Origin: Elusimicrobiota bacterium
GTDB taxonomy: Bacteria; Elusimicrobiota; Elusimicrobia; UBA1565; UBA9628
DNA: 64,000 nt
Direction of reading: 5' to 3'
Assembly: GCA_023249675.1 (NCBI GenBank)
Contig: JAHFCE010000006.1
Location: 1 to 64,000 of the forward strand
Shown in pieces: positions 59,521-64,000 of this stretch; within the stretch, counting starts at the first letter, position 1, and each line of letters opens with the position of its first letter. The notes below the pieces were generated by a model. It searched no databases. It was given only the letters and a program-made list of their open reading frames with translations, and was not told the origin of the DNA. The position numbers and the translations under genes are program-made.

Positions 59521-60971
59521 TGTCCGCCAGAAGACACCCGGTCACTTTCATCCCTGGAGACGGTATCGGCCCTGAAGTCATCGCCGCCGTCCAAGCGGTG
59601 CTCGCCGCCGCCGAGGTCCGCATCGACTGGGAAGAGCGCCACGCCGGCGCCCGCGTCTTCAAGGCCGGCGTCGCCTCCGGCGTCCTGCCCGAGACCATCG
59701 AGTCCATCCGCCGAACGCGGTGCGCGCTCAAGGGCCCGCTCGCCACGCCCGTGGGCTTCGGCGAAAAGAGCGCCAACGTGACCTTGCGCAAGTTCTTCGA
59801 GACCTACGGTAACATCCGCCCGGTGCGCGAGCTCCCGGGAATCCGCACGCCCTACTCGGGCCGCGGCATCGATTTCGTCGTCGTGCGCGAGAATGTCGAG
59901 GACCTCTACGCCGGCATCGAGTACCTGCAAACACCCGGCTTCGCGCAGGCGCTGAAGATCGTCACGCGCAGGGGCTCTGAGAAAATCTGCCGCCTCGCCT
60001 TCGAGCTCGCCCGCGCCGAGGGCCGCAAGAAGGTGACCTGCGCGACCAAGGCGAACATCCTCAAGTTCACGGAAGGGCTGTTTAAGCGCGTCTTCGAGGA
60101 AGTCGCCAAGGACTATCCGGACATTCAGTCCGAGCACCAGATCGTGGACAACTGCGCCCATCAGCTCGTCATGCGCCCCGAGCAGTTCGACGTGCTCGTG
60201 ATGACAAACATGAACGGCGACATCCTATCTGACCTCGCCTCGGCCTTGATCGGGGGCCTCGGCTTTGCCCCATCGGCCAATTTGGGCGACGGCGCCTCCA
60301 TTTTCGAGGCCGTGCACGGCTCCGCGCCCCAGATCGCGGGCAAGGACATGGCCAACCCGACAGCACTCCTGCACAGCTCGGTGCTGATGCTGCGCCACCT
60401 CGGCGAGATGAAGGCCGCCGCCGCCATCGAGAACGCCCTGCTCTTCACGCTCGAGGAGGGGAAAATCCTGACGGCCGACATGGCCGGCGGCGGCCGCGAG
60501 CCCTCGGGCACGAAGGCGTTCACGAAAGAGGTGATCAAGAACTTGGGCTCAGCGCCCAAGACCTATCCGCGCCGCGAATACCGGCGCATCAAGATGCCGC
60601 AGGTCTCGCCCGCCGCGGTCGCCGCCAAGGAGACGCGCCCGATGGGCGTGGACGTCTTCGTCGTGACCGCCATCGACCCGGCGGTCCTCGGCCCGTCGAT
60701 CGAGAGCGTCCTCTCGGGACTGCCCGTGCGCCTCACCCAAATATCGAACCGCGGCATCAAGGTGTACCCCAACACACTGGGCATCGAGTCCGAGCCCGGA
60801 GACTGCGCGCGCCTGCGCTTCAAAGTCGCCCGACGCGGCGACACGTTGGCCGACAAGGACATCGCCGATCTGCTCCTGCGCGTGGGCGCGAAAGCGCCCT
60901 GGGTGCACGTCGAGAAGCTCTTCAAGTACGACGGCCAGGCCGCCTTCACGAAGGACCAGGGCGAGGATTAG
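59520..60971 (+). CDS. Isocitrate dehydrogenase with C-terminal extension
   Basis: A 483-residue beta-decarboxylating dehydrogenase oxidising isocitrate to 2-oxoglutarate. It has [11 protein letters not shown], the substrate loop [79 protein letters not shown], and the nucleotide site [23 protein letters not shown]. Residues about 370-483 form an extra domain ([18 protein letters not shown]...), as in the longer Thermus/Rickettsia-type IDH. Cofactor preference (NAD or NADP) cannot be set by eye. The ATG shares one base with the transketolase stop. Confidence 0.9.
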   Translation: MSARRHPVTFIPGDGIGPEVIAAVQAVLAAAEVRIDWEERHAGARVFKAGVASGVLPETIESIRRTRCALKGPLATPVGFGEKSANVTLRKFFETYGNIRPVRELPGIRTPYSGRGIDFVVVRENVEDLYAGIEYLQTPGFAQALKIVTRRGSEKICRLAFELARAEGRKKVTCATKANILKFTEGLFKRVFEEVAKDYPDIQSEHQIVDNCAHQLVMRPEQFDVLVMTNMNGDILSDLASALIGGLGFAPSANLGDGASIFEAVHGSAPQIAGKDMANPTALLHSSVLMLRHLGEMKAAAAIENALLFTLEEGKILTADMAGGGREPSGTKAFTKEVIKNLGSAPKTYPRREYRRIKMPQVSPAAVAAKETRPMGVDVFVVTAIDPAVLGPSIESVLSGLPVRLTQISNRGIKVYPNTLGIESEPGDCARLRFKVARRGDTLADKDIADLLLRVGAKAPWVHVEKLFKYDGQAAFTKDQGED

Positions 60972-60988
60972 GTCTCGGGAAAACTCGA

Positions 60989-62203
60989 TTACCGCTGGGG
61001 ACGGGGACGAGGTCCAAGATGGTGCGTCTCATAGGCACCATCCGACATGGCCTCCCTCCTCTCCTGGCTGCTATACTGCAGTCCATGGCCGGATCCGCCG
61101 GGACTATTGCCTCCGACACTGTCAACACCTGGCGGTGGAGAGGCAGCTACAGGTTTTTCCCTGATGCAATCGCTATTATTTACAATGCTACCGCCTGCGT
61201 CATTTGTGAGGACGGGATCATCAGCATATGCACAATATTGCTGACGTAGAGTTTTGCACGCATAGGGTCTGGGATCACGCGCAGCCCGCGGCAAATAATC
61301 TCGAACACCAGAGACTAAGTTGCCACACTCAAAAAAGTCCTGCGTTCCGCCCACAGCCTTGCACTCATCATACTGGGTAACAATGTCCTCAATAATTCTT
61401 TTTCGGGTGTTATGGGCCATTCTATCTGCAGCGTGTCCAAAATACAGGCAGATAGTTTTATCCAGTAAGTTCAGAGAGGCACTAGCGGCTCCATTGGACG
61501 AGGCAAGCCTGGCTCCTCCTCTCGTTTCAACTCCACGTGTATCTCCACCCGTGCCGGACCCGCGGGTAGTTCCAAGGCTTCCACGCTTGGATTCTTCGGT
61601 TGCACGTTGCGTGGAATCAACACCACCCTGCTTGAGCCTTTCCGAAGTCGCTTCCAATAGAAAAGGAAGAACTTGCGGCACTCCGCTTGCCACATCTAAT
61701 CCAGCCTGACAGCCAGGATTGTTATTTACAAACTGCAAGGACTTTCCAACGGGGGTCCTTAATTTCCGAAACGCACCCAGAACCCTGGAGGGTTTACCGC
61801 TGCCCCTCTCACTGCAGAGCTCACTCACAAAGCGTTGTCTGTCGCTGATGATCTCATACACATAATCCATTCTGATCAAATAAAATTTATAACGGGGGGC
61901 TTGGAGCGCTAGGGCATCCTCAGAGACGTCCAAAGCGTCCAAGGCTTCCAGAGCATCTCCCTGATTTTTTAAAAAACCAATCTGATGGATCCCGGATGGT
62001 TTCTGTTGTCCCGGCACATAAGTCAGCTGACCCGTAAACTTTGCATCATCATTATTCCCATAGCGCTCGTCATAGACTCTGAGTTCGCTCCGATAGTCAG
62101 CACCTCGGTTAGATGGCACGGCTCCTTGGGCCAAAACAGGGGTTCTAAGAAAAGCAGTGAGAGCGGCCCCTAAAAGAACTAAGGTCTTAAAAAATTTATT
62201 CAT
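60989..62203 (-). CDS. Secreted protein of unknown function (paralogue A)
   Basis: A 404-residue protein with a signal peptide (FKTLVLLGAALTAFLRTPVLA, cut before QGA). The mature part has YKFYLIRMDYVYEIISDRQRFV (near 105-127), the segment RLKQGGVDSTQRATEES, scattered Cys pairs, and a Ser/Gly/Pro-rich C-terminus ending in GPRPRPQR. The first two features recur in the neighbouring upstream gene, so the two are paralogues. Base composition appears less GC-rich than in the core genes. I recognise no family or catalytic motif. Confidence 0.7.
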   Translation of the reverse strand: MNKFFKTLVLLGAALTAFLRTPVLAQGAVPSNRGADYRSELRVYDERYGNNDDAKFTGQLTYVPGQQKPSGIHQIGFLKNQGDALEALDALDVSEDALALQAPRYKFYLIRMDYVYEIISDRQRFVSELCSERGSGKPSRVLGAFRKLRTPVGKSLQFVNNNPGCQAGLDVASGVPQVLPFLLEATSERLKQGGVDSTQRATEESKRGSLGTTRGSGTGGDTRGVETRGGARLASSNGAASASLNLLDKTICLYFGHAADRMAHNTRKRIIEDIVTQYDECKAVGGTQDFFECGNLVSGVRDYLPRAARDPRPYACKTLRQQYCAYADDPVLTNDAGGSIVNNSDCIREKPVAASPPPGVDSVGGNSPGGSGHGLQYSSQERREAMSDGAYETHHLGPRPRPQR

Positions 62204-62250
62204 AGGTTCAGCCTCAACCTGCTTCGGCGGGTGGGGGGCCCGCTTTGTCT

Positions 62251-63729
62251 TTATTCCCCTCTTGCCCTTCTTTCCCTCGCACCCCTCGCCGCATCACCGC
62301 GCCCTACCGCCAGCTTAGCCGCTTTCCAGTCGCCTGAACCTGACACTTGGTGCTTGGAGGGTTCGGATTTCCAAAAATTGTTCCAGATCGTTGCCACTTG
62401 ATCCAACCATCCCGGTTCATCCGGCCTTGACTGCGGAGCTGGCGGGGGGGGTGAAAAAGCCAGTTGCACTCGAAGATATGGATCGGCTCGGCAAATTGCG
62501 TCGTGAAGATTGCGACACCGCGGGATCCCAGAATAAGGGCTATCACAATTGCGGAAAGCAGCTTCTCCGCAAAATCTCGCGGCGTCTGCGATGGCCGTTT
62601 TCAGCGCTACGTCATCACTTGCGCCAAAATCAGACTTAAGAATCTGGGCGATGGCGTTGACATGGCTCGGCCATTGGGCGCTCATTCTCTCGATTTCAGC
62701 GCGATCGGCGGCGGGCTGGGCTCCGACTCCGCCGGGAACAGAGCCGGAATCGCCGGTCTTTTCTAATTCGCCACGAGCGACTCTCGCCGCGCGCTCAGTG
62801 GCATCAACGCCACCCTGTTCGAGCCTTCTCGAAGTCGCAGCTGATGGAGAAGGATGGATTATTATTGTGGCCAACAAATCACTTCTTGAACCAACACACG
62901 CAGGAAGAAACTTTGGAGAATTATCCGCTTTGAAAGAGAGCCTTGCGGTGGACATTTTCTGGACCGCAGCCAGAGCCCCTGCGGCGGTACCGCCGCAAAA
63001 GTCTCTTATAAAATCGCTTTTTTTCGCCTCCGAAATGCGCTGATAGACATAATCCATCGCGACGAGGTAATCCTTGTAACGGAGGGGCTCCGAATTAGCG
63101 GAACCTAGCGCACCACCCAGATTCTTCAAATACAACAAGGCCCTTGCCTGATCTCTTTCGGAATCATAGAGAACTTGGAACTCGCGCCTGCTGTTGAATG
63201 CAAACTCGCGATCCATTAGGTCCGATGGCACAGCACGCTTTTGATATTCAGCCTGATTGCGACGATAATTGTCATCCATTCTGGGAAAATATTTCCCATT
63301 GAAGTCTGAAGCGAGAATAGGCAAGGAAATCTTATCGCTCCCCCGCATGAAGTATTCTCGAACCCCTGGCCCCTGATGAGCGCCGCCGCTAATCCGATCC
63401 CGCTCCAAGACCTTTTCAGAAAGCTCCGCTATCGGCCCAGAGAGTTTTGGGTTATAAACATCATTCCCGGAATCTATTTTTGAGATCAGCAGATAGAAAT
63501 AAAGATCAACCTTGACGTTAGCCCAGTCCGCCTCACTCAACTCCCTCGCCTCTGGCGGTAGTGTCACCCCGTGTCTCAACATCTCTGCCCTGTAGCCCGA
63601 ATCGTTATACCTCGGATCGTACGGATTGGCCACGCCGTTTACGCTAAAAACTTGCGCCAAGAGCGGACCCGCGAGGAGACAGGAGAAAACGACCCCCAAA
63701 CAACCGAGAGATTTTAAGAAATTCTTCAT
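62251..63729 (-). CDS. Secreted protein of unknown function (paralogue B)
   Basis: A 492-residue protein with a signal peptide (FLKSLGCLGVVFSCLLAGPLLA). It shares with paralogue A the motifs YKDYLVAMDYVYQRIS (about 217-232) and RLEQGGVDATERAARVA. Extra N-terminal sequence is present (DVYNPKLSGPIAEL and others), as are Cys-rich C-terminal stretches (CRNLHDAICRAD). It ends in a highly basic tail (RGARERRARGE). It is in the same orientation as paralogue A with a 47-bp gap, and both genes share the same short motif before the ATG. Function unknown. Confidence 0.7.
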   Translation of the reverse strand: MKNFLKSLGCLGVVFSCLLAGPLLAQVFSVNGVANPYDPRYNDSGYRAEMLRHGVTLPPEARELSEADWANVKVDLYFYLLISKIDSGNDVYNPKLSGPIAELSEKVLERDRISGGAHQGPGVREYFMRGSDKISLPILASDFNGKYFPRMDDNYRRNQAEYQKRAVPSDLMDREFAFNSRREFQVLYDSERDQARALLYLKNLGGALGSANSEPLRYKDYLVAMDYVYQRISEAKKSDFIRDFCGGTAAGALAAVQKMSTARLSFKADNSPKFLPACVGSRSDLLATIIIHPSPSAATSRRLEQGGVDATERAARVARGELEKTGDSGSVPGGVGAQPAADRAEIERMSAQWPSHVNAIAQILKSDFGASDDVALKTAIADAARFCGEAAFRNCDSPYSGIPRCRNLHDAICRADPYLRVQLAFSPPPPAPQSRPDEPGWLDQVATIWNNFWKSEPSKHQVSGSGDWKAAKLAVGRGDAARGARERRARGE

Positions 63730-63930
63730 AATGGAATCTTCGCCAACCTGCTTAGGTGAGTGTAGGGCGCAGGCCTTGCGTTGTCAAGGCCCGCCAGTAC
63801 AAGCGGCAGGCTCAAGCGCAGGCGCGCGCCGCCCTCGGCGCGGTTTTCGACCGTCAGGCTGCCGCCTGCTCGGCGCTCGACTGTCCCACTCAAGGGCGCC
63901 CTGACGTCCCGCGCGGCCGGAAATAAAAAT
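63726..63930 (-). pseudogene. Possible C-terminal remnant of a histidine kinase
   Basis: The minus strand encodes an open stretch with no good start codon. It contains RAGGSLTVENRAEGGARLRL followed by SLPL, which closely resembles the end of a sensor-kinase ATPase domain. The frame starts after a TAA near 63932 and runs to a TGA that overlaps the ATG of paralogue B (ATGA). The rest of the kinase is missing. It is either a decayed fragment or a chance match. Confidence 0.35.
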
Positions 63931-63966
63931 TATGAAATATTCTCATATGATGAGGATATTACATGG

Positions 63967-63972
63967 TATCAT
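63967..63972 (+). promoter_or_regulatory. Possible -10 element of the gene at the right edge
   Basis: TATCAT at 63967-63972 lies 23 nt before the ATG at 63996, leaving space for a ribosome site. No clear -35 is visible in the AT-rich stretch at 63920-63960. Confidence 0.3.
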
Positions 63973-63995
63973 TCCTTCCCAACAGAGGAAGTAGG

Positions 63996-64000
63996 ATGAA
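63996..64000 (+). CDS. Start of a gene cut by the window edge
   Basis: An ATG at 63996 is preceded by a purine-rich GAGGAAGTAG ribosome-binding-type stretch. Only one full codon is visible, so nothing can be said about the product. Confidence 0.4.

Noticed and set aside
60989-63729. The two secreted paralogues as a toxin/immunity pair
   Set aside because: Both have signal peptides and share motifs with each other; neither shows a toxin domain or immunity-like features.
63781-63999. Plus-strand open frame at the right edge as a gene
   Set aside because: It has no ribosome site or recognisable motif and lies opposite the kinase-like fragment; the ATG at 63996 with a purine-rich leader is a better gene start.

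Overview
The window is high-GC, gene-dense, double-membrane (diderm) bacterial DNA: it encodes LpxD, TolC-type channels, an RND pump, a porin-like barrel and ADP-heptose-type glycosyltransferases. Genes sit in tight operons joined by many 4-bp ATGA overlaps. Several promoters have a -10 hexamer exactly 6 nt before the start codon, which suggests frequent leaderless mRNAs. I cannot fix the phylum; a deep-branching Gram-negative such as Elusimicrobiota or a myxobacterium-like lineage would fit, but this is a guess.

Layout. (1) 1-11.1 kb is a phosphate island: pstSCA (pstA cut by the window edge), a barrel porin, phoR and phoB on the minus strand; a DUF47 protein, Pit and a VTC/CYTH-like polyphosphate protein on the plus strand; then ppk1 on the minus strand. 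Tandem 11-bp-spaced GTCAC-like repeats upstream of pstS and of the porin look like PhoB boxes. (2) 11.1-14.7 kb: a short RecQ and two convergent family-9 glycosyltransferases. (3) 14.7-24.1 kb: a TetR-controlled efflux operon with two TolC-like proteins, one RND pump, one adaptor and MacB. (4) 24.1-25.3 kb: lpxD with a possible small secreted peptide gene before it. (5) 25.4-30.1 kb: a TolC plus DevB-DevC-DevA exporter whose ATPase carries a C-terminal GAF domain. (6) 30.1-38.4 kb: a six-gene minus-strand operon that reads as a sterol biosynthesis pathway: SDR (C-4 decarboxylase/3-ketosteroid type), CYP51, Rieske oxygenase, a single-chain squalene-epoxidase-like/oxidosqualene-cyclase fusion, an EBP-type delta8-delta7 isomerase and an ERG24-type sterol reductase. 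(7) 38.5-39.6 kb: a ClC channel remnant and a RelE toxin-antitoxin pair. (8) 39.7-50.2 kb: nitrogen-oxide genes, namely DUF542, DUF2249, a haem-copper-oxidase-like membrane protein, an Rrf2 regulator, cytochrome c, Sec-type NosZ, a membrane/NosD/NosF triple fusion, NosY, NosL, a small HPCxxC protein and a barrel protein. (9) 50.2-52.8 kb: tRNA-His, a TPR protein, an FNR-like regulator with an FNR-box-like site behind it, and a small secreted protein with three C-x5-C loops. (10) 52.8-61.0 kb: nucleoside salvage (PNP, pyrimidine phosphorylase, Upp), a Bro-N protein overlapping a secreted serpin, split transketolase and isocitrate dehydrogenase. (11) 61.0-64.0 kb: two paralogous secreted proteins of unknown function, a probable histidine-kinase remnant, and the first codon of another gene.

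The most notable system is the sterol operon. In principle it takes squalene to a 4-desmethyl, delta7 sterol: epoxidation and cyclisation (fusion), 14-demethylation (CYP51), delta14 reduction (ERG24-like), C-4 demethylation (Rieske plus SDR) and delta8-to-delta7 isomerisation (EBP-like). It faces, with overlapping stop codons, a DevBCA-TolC exporter of the type that moves lipids across the envelope. The pathway is oxygen-demanding, yet the window also encodes N2O respiration and an FNR-like regulator, which suggests a facultative organism living across oxic-anoxic gradients. No intergenic stretch exceeds about 300 bp.
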